Source of the DNA: CALCZU01 sp964396165 | GTDB lineage: Bacteria; Bdellovibrionota; FAC87; UBA2466 | Direction: 5' to 3' | NCBI GenBank assembly: GCA_964396165.1 | Contig: CAYNEF010000003.1 | Location: 1-64,000 of the forward strand | Length of the DNA stretch: 64,000 nt | In this document: positions 8,638 to 17,031 of the stretch, piece by piece | How the letters are laid out: each line of letters opens with the position of its first letter | How positions within the stretch are numbered: position 1 is the first letter of the stretch | Made by a program: the position numbers and the translations under genes | The notes under the pieces: model-generated | What the model was told of the DNA's origin: nothing | What the model saw: only the letters and a program-made list of their open reading frames with translations | Database searches by the model: none

Positions 8638-10230
8638 TTATCTCCTGGCCACTTTGCCGCGGTAAGTGAAGCGCTGGCCATTTTGTTCCAACACAACCTC
8701 AGTAAATTGTGGAATGCTTTTGATATTGGTAGTCACCTGTTCCAGTGGACCCTCGTATAATACTCCATCCATAGTAAAGGTTCTGTCATCGAATTGGAGT
8801 GTATTCACGTCTACTCGAACATTCGCAGGAAACGCATTAGACACGGCTTTAATAATAGACAAAGCGGGAATATCCGTTTTAGAAGCCATTTTAATTTTTT
8901 GCTCGAGCTCAGTATTTTTTTGCTCGATGAATTTTTTTAAGTCATCTGTATTCGCCAAAAGAGTCTGGGCGTTTTTTGAAGGGACATTTTTAAAGGTATC
9001 TTTAAAAACTTTCTTCAGCTCGTCATTGGAAGCCGTGAGCTCTTTGTCTGAGAGAACAGAAGCGATGTTCACATGCATAAACAAGATAAAGGCAAGAACG
9101 GCTGCGTACTGTGCGAGCTTTAAAACAGCTGGATTAGAGAAAACAGTCGTGACTTCATTAATCGAAGTTTGTTTGGAAAGTGCTCCACTTCTAAAATTGA
9201 AGAGTACAGGAGCTTTTCTTGCAAAGAGAATACTTCTTCCCCAACTTTCGGAGAATCGGCAGAGATCTGCTTTCTTCAGGTCTTCTTTTAATGACAAAGT
9301 TTCTTGAGGGTTTAAATCTGATACGGGAACTTCAAAAGCTGCTTCAAATAGGCTTTTAATCCCTTTTAACTTGGAAGTTCCCCCAGTAATAGTAATCGAA
9401 GAAATTTCTTGCTTGTACAGGTTGCGGTACGAAACAAGACTGTGGTTTAAGTCAGCTATAAAGGAATTTAGTGCCTGTCTGCAAGACTGGATTTCATCGT
9501 CTTGAATTCCTTCTTCGGAAAGAAGATTTAGCGTTTCAATTTTGTATTTTTCTGCATCTTCGAGGCTCGTACCTTGCGAGACCGCGAGAGCCTGATTGAT
9601 GTTGTTTCCTCCCCAGGCGATACTTCTGACAAGTTTGATTTCTGTTTTGTCTACAATGCAGATGTTTGTTTTTTGATGCCCGAGATCTAACAAAATCTGA
9701 GCGCCGGATTGTTTTTCTTCATCTCCAGGCTTTGCAACGTTATTCATTAAAAATAAATTCATTACGCCTTGGGAATCAAACGTCAGCCAATCAGGATCAA
9801 TACCGACTGATTTTAGCCATTCGATATGTTGTGCGACCAGTACTTCAGGAGCAATAGCAGTAAAAACAAGACTACCAGTTTTTTGTTTGATGACCAGATG
9901 TTCTAAGATGGCTTCATCTAATTTGAAAGGAACTGCGTCTTCCAGTTCAAAGCGGAACATCTGTTCTACTTTTTTTCTGTTTTTAATGGGTAGCTGCAAA
10001 AACCTAAGTGAAGTTTGAGATACGGGAAGACTGGTAATGATTTTTTCTGGCACAGAAGGAAGTCTCGCCAAAAGTTGTTCTGTAGCTTGTTTATAAAACT
10101 GCGTAGGATTCTCCATTTTTAATGGCAAACGGACTTCATGGAAATCAATGACTTCAATTTTTCGCCAGCGCGATTCAAGCTCAACGGCTTTCACGCTCCA
10201 ACTTCCGTATTCAATACCGAGGATCTTCAT
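8638..10230 (-). CDS. gspL: Type II secretion system assembly-platform protein GspL
   Basis: A 530-residue protein with an actin-like cytoplasmic part similar to PilM/GspL. It starts with GIEYGSWSVKAVE and has a second nucleotide-fold block ILLDLGHQKTNICI near residue 185 and TITGGTSKLKG near residue 290. A single membrane segment follows at about residues 369-387, then a coiled stretch and a PilN-like periplasmic ferredoxin-like domain. GspL links the GspE ATPase to the inner-membrane platform. The arrangement resembles a PilM-PilN fusion, as expected for GspL. Two bases separate it from gspM. Confidence 0.88.
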   Translation of the reverse strand: MKILGIEYGSWSVKAVELESRWRKIEVIDFHEVRLPLKMENPTQFYKQATEQLLARLPSVPEKIITSLPVSQTSLRFLQLPIKNRKKVEQMFRFELEDAVPFKLDEAILEHLVIKQKTGSLVFTAIAPEVLVAQHIEWLKSVGIDPDWLTFDSQGVMNLFLMNNVAKPGDEEKQSGAQILLDLGHQKTNICIVDKTEIKLVRSIAWGGNNINQALAVSQGTSLEDAEKYKIETLNLLSEEGIQDDEIQSCRQALNSFIADLNHSLVSYRNLYKQEISSITITGGTSKLKGIKSLFEAAFEVPVSDLNPQETLSLKEDLKKADLCRFSESWGRSILFARKAPVLFNFRSGALSKQTSINEVTTVFSNPAVLKLAQYAAVLAFILFMHVNIASVLSDKELTASNDELKKVFKDTFKNVPSKNAQTLLANTDDLKKFIEQKNTELEQKIKMASKTDIPALSIIKAVSNAFPANVRVDVNTLQFDDRTFTMDGVLYEGPLEQVTTNIKSIPQFTEVVLEQNGQRFTYRGKVARR

Positions 10231-10240
10231 ATTGACTCCC

Positions 10241-11656
10241 TTAGCTTTCTGACCAAGACATTATTTTCATCTGATTGGGCTCTTCCGGGCCCTCTCTTTT
10301 TTCGGGACAAATCGGTGTTTGATTGTTGATGTTACAACAATTTTTATTCGCATCATTTGGCGCCGCTGCCCAGGTGCCTGCAAGTAATACGCACTGTTCT
10401 TTCGTTGTCGGTTTATTTCTACAACGCCCTTCTACACGATACCAAAACTTATTGGGTTTGGCATCGCATGTCGCTTGATCCACAATCGATGGATCTACCG
10501 TGCCTCCCTGACTAGCTTGTAGCGCCACAGCAATTTTGATTACTTTTTGAATTTCAGTTTTGCCTTTTTGTATTACGCCTAGCGATTCAATGATAAAACT
10601 TCTATTTCCAATCGTAAAAGGATAATCCGCCTCTGTTGGATACATTCGAGAGAAGCTTGTTCGGTTCAGATCATTACTCACATAATCCACAAACTCTTTC
10701 TCTGTAGTCCAAAAGCCGCCTCTTTTACTCTTTTCATCATTAATTCGCTTTAAATCATCCTCACTGAAATCGGGGTAGATAGCTTTTAATACGGCATTTT
10801 TGGCTGTGTTTATATTAATTTTTCCATCATCTGAATAAACGGTGACGTGAGGGCGTAATAGCTCAAATAAGTGCGTGTCTATTCCCGCCACCATGCGTAA
10901 TTCATCTACTGTAAAAAAATGCCCGTGCTTGATTTTGTACGGGGGCTTTTGTTGTTCATAGAAGAAGGCACTTGTAGATTTATTGGGTAAGGCTGACGTT
11001 GCATTCACCCATTCCATGATGTTTACAACAATTTCTTCAGGCTTTAAATTTCCAAATTCTTCATTTGGGTCATCAGACTGTTTGATAAAATCGTCCATCA
11101 AATTGATTAGTGATCTGCCTGTATACTGAACGATATTTTTGTATTCATCGCTTCTAAAATTGATGGTTTCACCTTTTTGCTTGTCCGGGACGTACTTTAG
11201 ATCGAGGAAATTTAAATTAATTTTAGAAGATTCTGACGAAATCGAATGGCTAAATCTGCCGTTTGAGATGCGTGTTTGATCCAAGACTTTTTCTGCTGCA
11301 TCCTTGTCTGCCTTGTCCAGTTGCGAAAGTGTGTCTTTGTCCGCTGGAGGGGGAAAGGGAGGAATCGGTAAGTTCCAAATCATATCCATATAACGGCTTA
11401 AGGGGACATCTTTAGAAAGTTTTTGAATGTTGGGATCCCGCTTTGCTCTTCCATACATGGCTACCCGCAAAAGTGCCATGCGAGCGCCTGCTTTAGCTAA
11501 GTAATAGGCCTGCACTTGATTTAAGTCATTGTAGGCGAGTTTTCTTTCCAGCATGGCTGAATATTTCAACTCGAGCGTTAAGAGGCTGATAATCATCAAA
11601 GCAATGAGCACCGTGAGTAATGCGGCACCATTTTTATTTTTGCTTAGTCTTGTCAT
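10241..11656 (-). CDS. gspK: Type II secretion minor pseudopilin GspK
   Basis: A 471-residue protein with a type IV pilin-like N terminus: a short basic leader, then GAALLTVLIALMIISLLTL as the hydrophobic helix. The glutamate normally found at position 5 of mature pilins is absent, which is characteristic of GspK, the tip pseudopilin. The large globular domain includes helix-hairpin-helix-like stretches (INTAKNAVLKAI, residues about 275-290) typical of GspK. The C-terminal region is cysteine-rich, with six or so cysteines in the last 80 residues, longer than usual for the family and possibly disulfide-bonded. It overlaps gspJ by one base. Confidence 0.92.
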   Translation of the reverse strand: MTRLSKNKNGAALLTVLIALMIISLLTLELKYSAMLERKLAYNDLNQVQAYYLAKAGARMALLRVAMYGRAKRDPNIQKLSKDVPLSRYMDMIWNLPIPPFPPPADKDTLSQLDKADKDAAEKVLDQTRISNGRFSHSISSESSKINLNFLDLKYVPDKQKGETINFRSDEYKNIVQYTGRSLINLMDDFIKQSDDPNEEFGNLKPEEIVVNIMEWVNATSALPNKSTSAFFYEQQKPPYKIKHGHFFTVDELRMVAGIDTHLFELLRPHVTVYSDDGKININTAKNAVLKAIYPDFSEDDLKRINDEKSKRGGFWTTEKEFVDYVSNDLNRTSFSRMYPTEADYPFTIGNRSFIIESLGVIQKGKTEIQKVIKIAVALQASQGGTVDPSIVDQATCDAKPNKFWYRVEGRCRNKPTTKEQCVLLAGTWAAAPNDANKNCCNINNQTPICPEKREGPEEPNQMKIMSWSES

Positions 11657-12381
11657 TAAAAAGTTGTCACAAAGTTTTCATTGTTGGGAAAGGCTATCTT
11701 GAAGGCGGATTCTAGCTTCAAGGTTTTTCCTTTTCCATCAACGGTTGTCATTTTTATTTTTACAGCGAATGGGAAACGATCTTTTGTATTTCCAGAGTCG
11801 GAATTCCAGTCGTCGATCCATTTACCGTCCTTATCATCCCAGTATTGAAATTCTAGTGCACTGACGTTGTCGAGAAGCGTATTTACACTTCCCCCGTCGT
11901 ATAATTCGTTATCGATGCGTTCTGATTCACGTTTCATTAGCGTACTGAAGCGCCCTTTTTGTTTTAGAAAAAAAGAAATTTCTGTTTGTTCACATTCCAG
12001 TTTGCCTTGAAAATACACTCTGTGGCTTAGGGACGTGAAAATGATTTCTTTTTTTCTGCCATCAAATAAGGTGCGCGCGACAGGCTGTGCCTGAGCAATG
12101 GCAGCCTGTGCATCTTCTCCTAAATCGTCAAATTGGATATGAAATGCTTGTTGCAAATCACTGCGCATAATGTTCATGGAAGCTCTGAGTCCGTTATACA
12201 GATCGGACTCGTCAAATATGGCGTCTTTAGTATTGCGGATAAGAGTGATTTCTCTTGCTGTTCCGAGCGCGATAAAACAGAAAAGAGTGAGAGCAATCAT
12301 CACTTCGATTAAGGTGAATCCGTCTTCGCTCTTCGAGCTACGCCGGACAAGACCCACTCTGCTTTTGAGGAGGCTTATCAT
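11656..12381 (-). CDS. gspJ: Type II secretion minor pseudopilin GspJ
   Basis: A 241-residue pseudopilin. The prepilin peptidase site and helix read EDGFTLIEVMIALTLF, with the glycine at the cleavage position and glutamate at mature position 5. The following domain, with an R-x2-M-x3-R-x-D-L-Q pattern near residue 75, fits GspJ, which forms the pseudopilus tip with GspI and GspK. It sits between gspI (overlap of four bases) and gspK (overlap of one base), so translation is probably coupled. The leader before the cleavage site is basic and about 20 residues long. Confidence 0.9.
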   Translation of the reverse strand: MISLLKSRVGLVRRSSKSEDGFTLIEVMIALTLFCFIALGTAREITLIRNTKDAIFDESDLYNGLRASMNIMRSDLQQAFHIQFDDLGEDAQAAIAQAQPVARTLFDGRKKEIIFTSLSHRVYFQGKLECEQTEISFFLKQKGRFSTLMKRESERIDNELYDGGSVNTLLDNVSALEFQYWDDKDGKWIDDWNSDSGNTKDRFPFAVKIKMTTVDGKGKTLKLESAFKIAFPNNENFVTTF

Positions 12382-12977
12382 TTTGTGCCTCCCAGGTCTG
12401 GTATTCCTGAAACTGTGAAAGGGAGGTTGTAAACGGCGACGTGAGTAGTGGCGTCTATTGTCTTCTCAATGCTTCCCATTTTCCATTTGATTTCTACATG
12501 TAATTCTCTGATGGATTTGGTCAGGTAATCTCCAGCAGATTTTAAAATAATTTTTTGGATCATGTCCTCTGTTGAGGGTTTGTCATCTTTGCTGTCTTCT
12601 TTGGCTAGGATCTTTGCTGCACTCGATGAAAGTTTGAAGTCGATGTCATTGCAATAGGCTGTCCAAACGAAGCGATCGTTGGGTGGGTCGAATTTACCTT
12701 CTTTTTTCTTGTCGCATCCTTTATCAAAACCTTCTGTTTCGAGTTTCGTTTCCAGCTCCGTCATCACGTTTTGCAAAAGCCATGTGGCAACTGAAATATC
12801 TTTTCCTTCTCGGGTGGCTCGCACACTTCCGCGGGTGAGATCGGCCGCGGCAAGGGCTGCAATCACGAAGATCAAAATGGCGAATAGGACTTCAACGAGG
12901 GTAAATCCGGCTTCGTCCTTTGGACTACGCCGCGACAAGTCCTTATTGCCTGGGAGTATGGGAGTGAGTTTATTCAT
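12378..12977 (-). CDS. gspI: Type II secretion minor pseudopilin GspI
   Basis: A 199-residue pseudopilin with the prepilin signature AGFTLVEVLFAILIF after a leader of about 23 residues. The downstream block, in which a W-L-L-Q-N-V-M-T-E-L-E stretch follows the helix, matches the GspI pattern of an A/L-rich segment ahead of a short beta domain. GspI initiates tip assembly with GspJ and GspK. Overlaps of four bases with both gspH and gspJ indicate one polycistronic message. Confidence 0.88.
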   Translation of the reverse strand: MNKLTPILPGNKDLSRRSPKDEAGFTLVEVLFAILIFVIAALAAADLTRGSVRATREGKDISVATWLLQNVMTELETKLETEGFDKGCDKKKEGKFDPPNDRFVWTAYCNDIDFKLSSSAAKILAKEDSKDDKPSTEDMIQKIILKSAGDYLTKSIRELHVEIKWKMGSIEKTIDATTHVAVYNLPFTVSGIPDLGGTK

Positions 12978-13591
12978 GTTCCGTCGAAACCTGTGACCTT
13001 TTTCTTAAATACTTCGACTCTTCCCGTTGTTGGTTGCAGTACGAGAGAGTACGGATCGTTTTTTGCTGCCTGTCGATTCATGTAAAGAATCGCTGCTTCG
13101 TTATAGCCGTTTGGGAAAAAATACACATATCCTATTCCCTCTTTGACCACTCCGGAACGTTCCGTATAGATAGAATCAAAGACGACGCCAGAAGGCATTT
13201 CGTTTGGTTGTTTTGAGAATTTATCGACGTATGTGAAGTTACTGGCGGGTTTTTCTTCTTTTTTATTTTTCTTCTTTTTAGGATCCGGTTTTTCGTCAGC
13301 CACGTTCGCGATCAGCGAAAACTTGTTTTGAGATTCTACCCACCAAGTTTGTTTTTCAAAGTCTATACCCAAACGGTAAATTCCATTCAGTAATATCGCG
13401 TCATTACGAATGGTTTTTACGATCCCGACGAACTGGCGTGAAGTTGTGTTGAGCTTTTGGTAGGTAAGTTTACTGACAGCGGGCACACCGACTGTGAGAA
13501 CCATGACGATTAATGCAAGAACAATCAGGATCTCAAGTAGGGTAAAGCCCGCTGTCTCAGAAAATGATTTCTTACATGTTTTCCACAACAA
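12974..13591 (-). CDS. gspH: Type II secretion minor pseudopilin GspH
   Basis: A pseudopilin with the cleavage/helix motif AGFTLLEILIVLALIVMVL. No ATG is available near the expected start. The frame continues upstream through most of gspG, but that extension would put 68 residues before the cleavage site. The likely starts are TTG codons at 13591 or 13588, giving about 205 residues with a 14-residue leader that overlaps the gspG 3' end by about 20 bases. Translation would then depend on re-initiation by ribosomes finishing gspG. A lysine-rich insertion of about 15 residues (KKKKNKKEEK) lies in the globular domain near residue 110. The function, a minor pseudopilin near the tip, is well supported; the start is not. 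Confidence 0.82.
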   Translation of the reverse strand: MLWKTCKKSFSETAGFTLLEILIVLALIVMVLTVGVPAVSKLTYQKLNTTSRQFVGIVKTIRNDAILLNGIYRLGIDFEKQTWWVESQNKFSLIANVADEKPDPKKKKNKKEEKPASNFTYVDKFSKQPNEMPSGVVFDSIYTERSGVVKEGIGYVYFFPNGYNEAAILYMNRQAAKNDPYSLVLQPTTGRVEVFKKKVTGFDGT

Positions 13592-14012
13592 CGTCGTCTT
13601 CGGTACCGGATTGTCCGTCTGGTCCGTTAGACCAGATTTTATAATGTTGGTTGTCTTGGCACTCATAATTGTATTCATTTCCAAAAGGGTCTTTAGGAAT
13701 TTCTTTCTTTCCGTAAAAACCTTCTTCAGGATAGTTTTCGGGAACTTTGCCACCCGATGGTTTTTTGATTAAAGCCTGCAAACCCTGACCGGAGTCTGGG
13801 TACATGTTAAATTGTAGAAAGTAAGAATCGAGCGCTTGCTGAAATTGCGCGATTTCGATTTTGGCGCCGTCTCTACGACCTGATTTAAGTTTGCTCATCA
13901 ACTTTACGCCGGCAAAACCTGCAAGCATGGTAACCAATGCGAGCACGATCATGATTTCTACGAGTGTGAAGCCTTTTTCTGCTTTTAACAGACGATTTTG
14001 AATTGTTTTCAT
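13572..14012 (-). CDS. gspG: Type II secretion major pseudopilin GspG
   Basis: A 146-residue major pseudopilin. The leader MKTIQNRLLKAEKG is followed by the methylated, membrane-spanning helix FTLVEIMIVLALVTML. The C-terminal domain carries the GspG hallmarks YPDSGQGLQAL, KDPFGNEY and the calcium-binding-type end SNGPDGQSGTEDDV. A strong Shine-Dalgarno (GAGGAG) sits 8 bases upstream of the ATG, consistent with GspG being the most abundant product of the operon. The gene starts 20 bases after gspF ends. Confidence 0.97.
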   Translation of the reverse strand: MKTIQNRLLKAEKGFTLVEIMIVLALVTMLAGFAGVKLMSKLKSGRRDGAKIEIAQFQQALDSYFLQFNMYPDSGQGLQALIKKPSGGKVPENYPEEGFYGKKEIPKDPFGNEYNYECQDNQHYKIWSNGPDGQSGTEDDVVVENM

Positions 14013-14032
14013 AAGTATCTCCTCAAAAATAA

Positions 14033-15253
14033 TTAACCGCCAGCCAGGTTGTTGAGTTCCAACAGTGGCATAAAGATGGAAAAAGCCACCAAGGCAATGA
14101 TTCCACCCATGACGCTAATCATAAGCGGTTCCAGTAATCTTGTCATCGACTGTATCGCCGTATCTACCTGCGTATCATACGCGTTGGATACGATGTTAAG
14201 CATCTCTTCGAGCTCCCCGGTTTTTTCTCCCACTGCAATCATATGAGTCAGCATGGGAGGAAATTGTCCGCTGGCTCTTAAGGGGCCTGCAATTGAATGT
14301 CCTTCACTAATACTAGCCCTCGCTTGTATCAGTGCTTTTCTAATAACAGTGTTATCCACAACCTCTTTTACGATATCGATTGCTTCAAGAAGTTGCACAC
14401 CGCTTCCGATCATGGTGCTCATGGTGCGAGCAAAACGGGAAACGGCAATCATGCGCTTTAATTTTCCAAACAAGGGAAGCTTGAGTGAAACGGTATCCCA
14501 CCATTCTTTTCCGTTTGCAGTACTGGTGTACCATTTGAAGAAGAAAAAACTTCCGAGCATGGCGATTACCATGACGTACCATTGCGCTGCCATAAAATGA
14601 CTGATTTCAATCATGACTACAGTCAAAAAAGGCATGGGTGCATTGGATCCTTCAAAAACTTCCGTAATCTTGGGGACTGCAAAGGCAAAGAGAAACATAG
14701 TGATTGAGGTCCCTGCGACAGCCATAAACGCCGGATAGGCAAGGGCTCCTACAATTTTATTTCTCATTTCAAGTTGTTTTTCGGTGAAATCAGCAAGTCT
14801 TACTAAAACAAGATCAAGATTACCGCTGGCTTCCCCTACTTGAACCATAGCGCAGAAAATATTATCAAAAACTCTGGGGAACATTCGGCAACTGTCTGCG
14901 AGCGATTTACCTTCGTTCACACTTGTTTTTACCTGGGCAATTACGTTTTTAATCTTTGGATCATCTGTTTGTTCTACGGTTGCTTCCAGCGCTTCGTCCA
15001 AAGGAATGCGGGCTTTAATCATGGTCGCAAGCTGGCGGATCATCAATGTCAGATTTTTTAGGCTGACATTGCCTTGAGTCGCTGCCGCAAAACCAGTAGC
15101 CTTTCCTTTTTTTTCAGCGCGTTCTTTGATTTCGCTGACAAAGATGCCCTTTGCTTTCAATCGTTGTCTGGCGCTCTTTGAGGAGTCGGAATCGATCGTA
15201 CCTTTAGCCGGTTTTCCTCCAGCCCCGATTCCTTTGTATTCAAATAATGGCAT
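14033..15253 (-). CDS. gspF: Type II secretion inner-membrane platform protein GspF
   Basis: A 406-residue polytopic protein beginning with the family start MPLFEYKGIGAGGKPAKG. Two repeated GspF/PilC cytoplasmic domains (about residues 70-190 and 270-395) are each followed by a hydrophobic segment, with membrane spans near 170-190, 220-240 and 375-395. GspF is the core of the assembly platform that GspE drives. It lies 15 bases downstream of gspE in the usual order. Confidence 0.96.
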   Translation of the reverse strand: MPLFEYKGIGAGGKPAKGTIDSDSSKSARQRLKAKGIFVSEIKERAEKKGKATGFAAATQGNVSLKNLTLMIRQLATMIKARIPLDEALEATVEQTDDPKIKNVIAQVKTSVNEGKSLADSCRMFPRVFDNIFCAMVQVGEASGNLDLVLVRLADFTEKQLEMRNKIVGALAYPAFMAVAGTSITMFLFAFAVPKITEVFEGSNAPMPFLTVVMIEISHFMAAQWYVMVIAMLGSFFFFKWYTSTANGKEWWDTVSLKLPLFGKLKRMIAVSRFARTMSTMIGSGVQLLEAIDIVKEVVDNTVIRKALIQARASISEGHSIAGPLRASGQFPPMLTHMIAVGEKTGELEEMLNIVSNAYDTQVDTAIQSMTRLLEPLMISVMGGIIALVAFSIFMPLLELNNLAGG

Positions 15254-15268
15254 TCTACCTTACTCTCT

Positions 15269-17017
15269 TTATTCCTGTGTTACGGACACTAGTTCAACTG
15301 CAGAGGTGATTCCTTCTTCTACTTTTATAATTCCATTTTCTCTTAAGGAGACCATCCCTTTTCTCTGCGCTTCTTTTTTAATAATGGAAGAATCTACCTT
15401 CTCCATTATCAGTGCTCTTAATTCGTCATCTAAAATCATCAGTTCGTGCACGACCATTCGGCCTTTGTAACCAGTGCCATTGCATTCGTGACAACCTTTT
15501 GTCTTTGCAATTTTCTTCCCTTTAAAAGTATTCACTTCCAAACCTAAGTTATCTAGCTCTATCTCTGTAGGGACGTAATACTCAACACATTTAGGACAAA
15601 CTTTTCTCATGAGTCGTTGCGCGAGCACTGCAAGAAGAGACGATGCCACGAGAAAAGGCTCTACGCCCATGTCTACAAGACGTGTCACTGCACCGGGAGC
15701 ATCGTTGGTATGGATAGTTGCAAAAACCAAGTGACCTGTAAGTGATGCTTGAATGGCGATTTCAGCGGTTTCTTTATCGCGGATTTCCCCCACCATGATG
15801 ACATCAGGATCTTGTCGCAAGATAGCTCTTAAACCGGAGGCGAAAGTAAGACCGATTTTGGGGTTTGCTTGTATTTGTCCAATCCCTTTTAAATCGTATT
15901 CGATCGGATCTTCAACCGTAATAATATTTCTCTCAATGGAGTTGATACGGGTGATACAGGCGTATAAGGAAGTAGTTTTTCCACTTCCGGTGGGGCCTGT
16001 AACAAGAATAATTCCATGTTTTTTATGGATGAGCTGATTAACGGTTTTAATTGTCTCTGCATCAAATCCCAAGTCTGTGAGATCGAGTTTCACACTGCTC
16101 TTATCTAAAATACGTAGAACGAGTCTCTCACCGTGTGCTGTAGGAATTACCGAAAGACGTAAGTCGACATCCTTGCCTGCAATTTTGATTTTAATTCTAC
16201 CGTCTTGAGGAAGTCGTTTTTCTGCGATGTCGAGTTCCCCCATCAGCTTGATGCGCGAGGAAATACCTGCATGTAAACCCTTTGCAAGTCTGGATACATC
16301 GTAAAGCACCCCGTCGATACGGAAACGGACGACCATTTCCTTTTCATAAGGTTCGATATGAATATCAGACGCTTTGTCTTTGATAGCTCTGAAAAGAAGC
16401 GTATTTACGAATTTAATAATAGGAGCGTCGTTTTCGGAAGATTCGAGTAAGTCGACGGGTTCTTCAAGATCGTATTCGAACTCGGAGTCTCCGGTTCCCA
16501 TGTCTTCGCTGATGTCTTGTCTGACTCGTTCGTACACTCTATTGATCGCGTCGAGCACGATTTTAGATTCGCAAAGAATAGGTTTGATTTCTTTTTGAAA
16601 AATAACGCGCAGGTCATCTAAGCATTGAAGATTGAATGGATCCGAAATGACCACAGTAACCGCATACTCATCTGTGATGACCGGAAGTACTTCAAATTGT
16701 CGGGCGTAAGTAATCGGAATATTTTTTACCCATTCAGGGTTGATTTGTCCGAGGTCGATTTCTTTTAAATAGGGAATGCCCAGCTGAAGACTTAGGGCAA
16801 TCATAATTTCGTGCGGCATCAGGAATTTCTTAGTGACGAGAATTTCCCCGATTTTTCCACCGCGGTCTTTTTGAATCTCCAGAGCTTCTTTTAACTGCGC
16901 TTCAGTGAGTGAAGTTTGGGATAAAAGAATCTGCCCGATTTTGGAGTCTTGGCGCAAGGCACGTTTGATCAGTGCTTTATTTGCGCTTTCTGTCGGTAGT
17001 TTTTCGTTACTTTCCAT
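15269..17017 (-). CDS. gspE: Type II secretion ATPase GspE
   Basis: A 582-residue cytoplasmic ATPase that powers pseudopilus assembly. The N-terminal MshEN-like domain spans about residues 20-155. The RecA-type motor has Walker A GPTGSGKTT (near residue 341), an Asp box at HIEPYEKE, Walker B VGEIRD (near 409) and the His box ATIHTND (near 434). The zinc-binding CM domain carries the two CxxC pairs CPKC (474/477) and CHEC (509/512). All catalytic elements are intact. It lies 14 bases downstream of gspD. Confidence 0.97.
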   Translation of the reverse strand: MESNEKLPTESANKALIKRALRQDSKIGQILLSQTSLTEAQLKEALEIQKDRGGKIGEILVTKKFLMPHEIMIALSLQLGIPYLKEIDLGQINPEWVKNIPITYARQFEVLPVITDEYAVTVVISDPFNLQCLDDLRVIFQKEIKPILCESKIVLDAINRVYERVRQDISEDMGTGDSEFEYDLEEPVDLLESSENDAPIIKFVNTLLFRAIKDKASDIHIEPYEKEMVVRFRIDGVLYDVSRLAKGLHAGISSRIKLMGELDIAEKRLPQDGRIKIKIAGKDVDLRLSVIPTAHGERLVLRILDKSSVKLDLTDLGFDAETIKTVNQLIHKKHGIILVTGPTGSGKTTSLYACITRINSIERNIITVEDPIEYDLKGIGQIQANPKIGLTFASGLRAILRQDPDVIMVGEIRDKETAEIAIQASLTGHLVFATIHTNDAPGAVTRLVDMGVEPFLVASSLLAVLAQRLMRKVCPKCVEYYVPTEIELDNLGLEVNTFKGKKIAKTKGCHECNGTGYKGRMVVHELMILDDELRALIMEKVDSSIIKKEAQRKGMVSLRENGIIKVEEGITSAVELVSVTQE

Positions 17018-17031
17018 CTTAAACTCCAGTT

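Noticed and set aside
8666..9307. Long open frame (213 codons) on the plus strand opposite gspL
   Set aside because: It lies wholly inside gspL, whose domains are clear; the antisense translation shows no family pattern and is Ser/Phe-rich as expected from reverse reading.
13592..13753. N-terminal extension of gspH
   Set aside because: It is the out-of-frame reading of gspG and would place the prepilin cleavage site 68 residues in.
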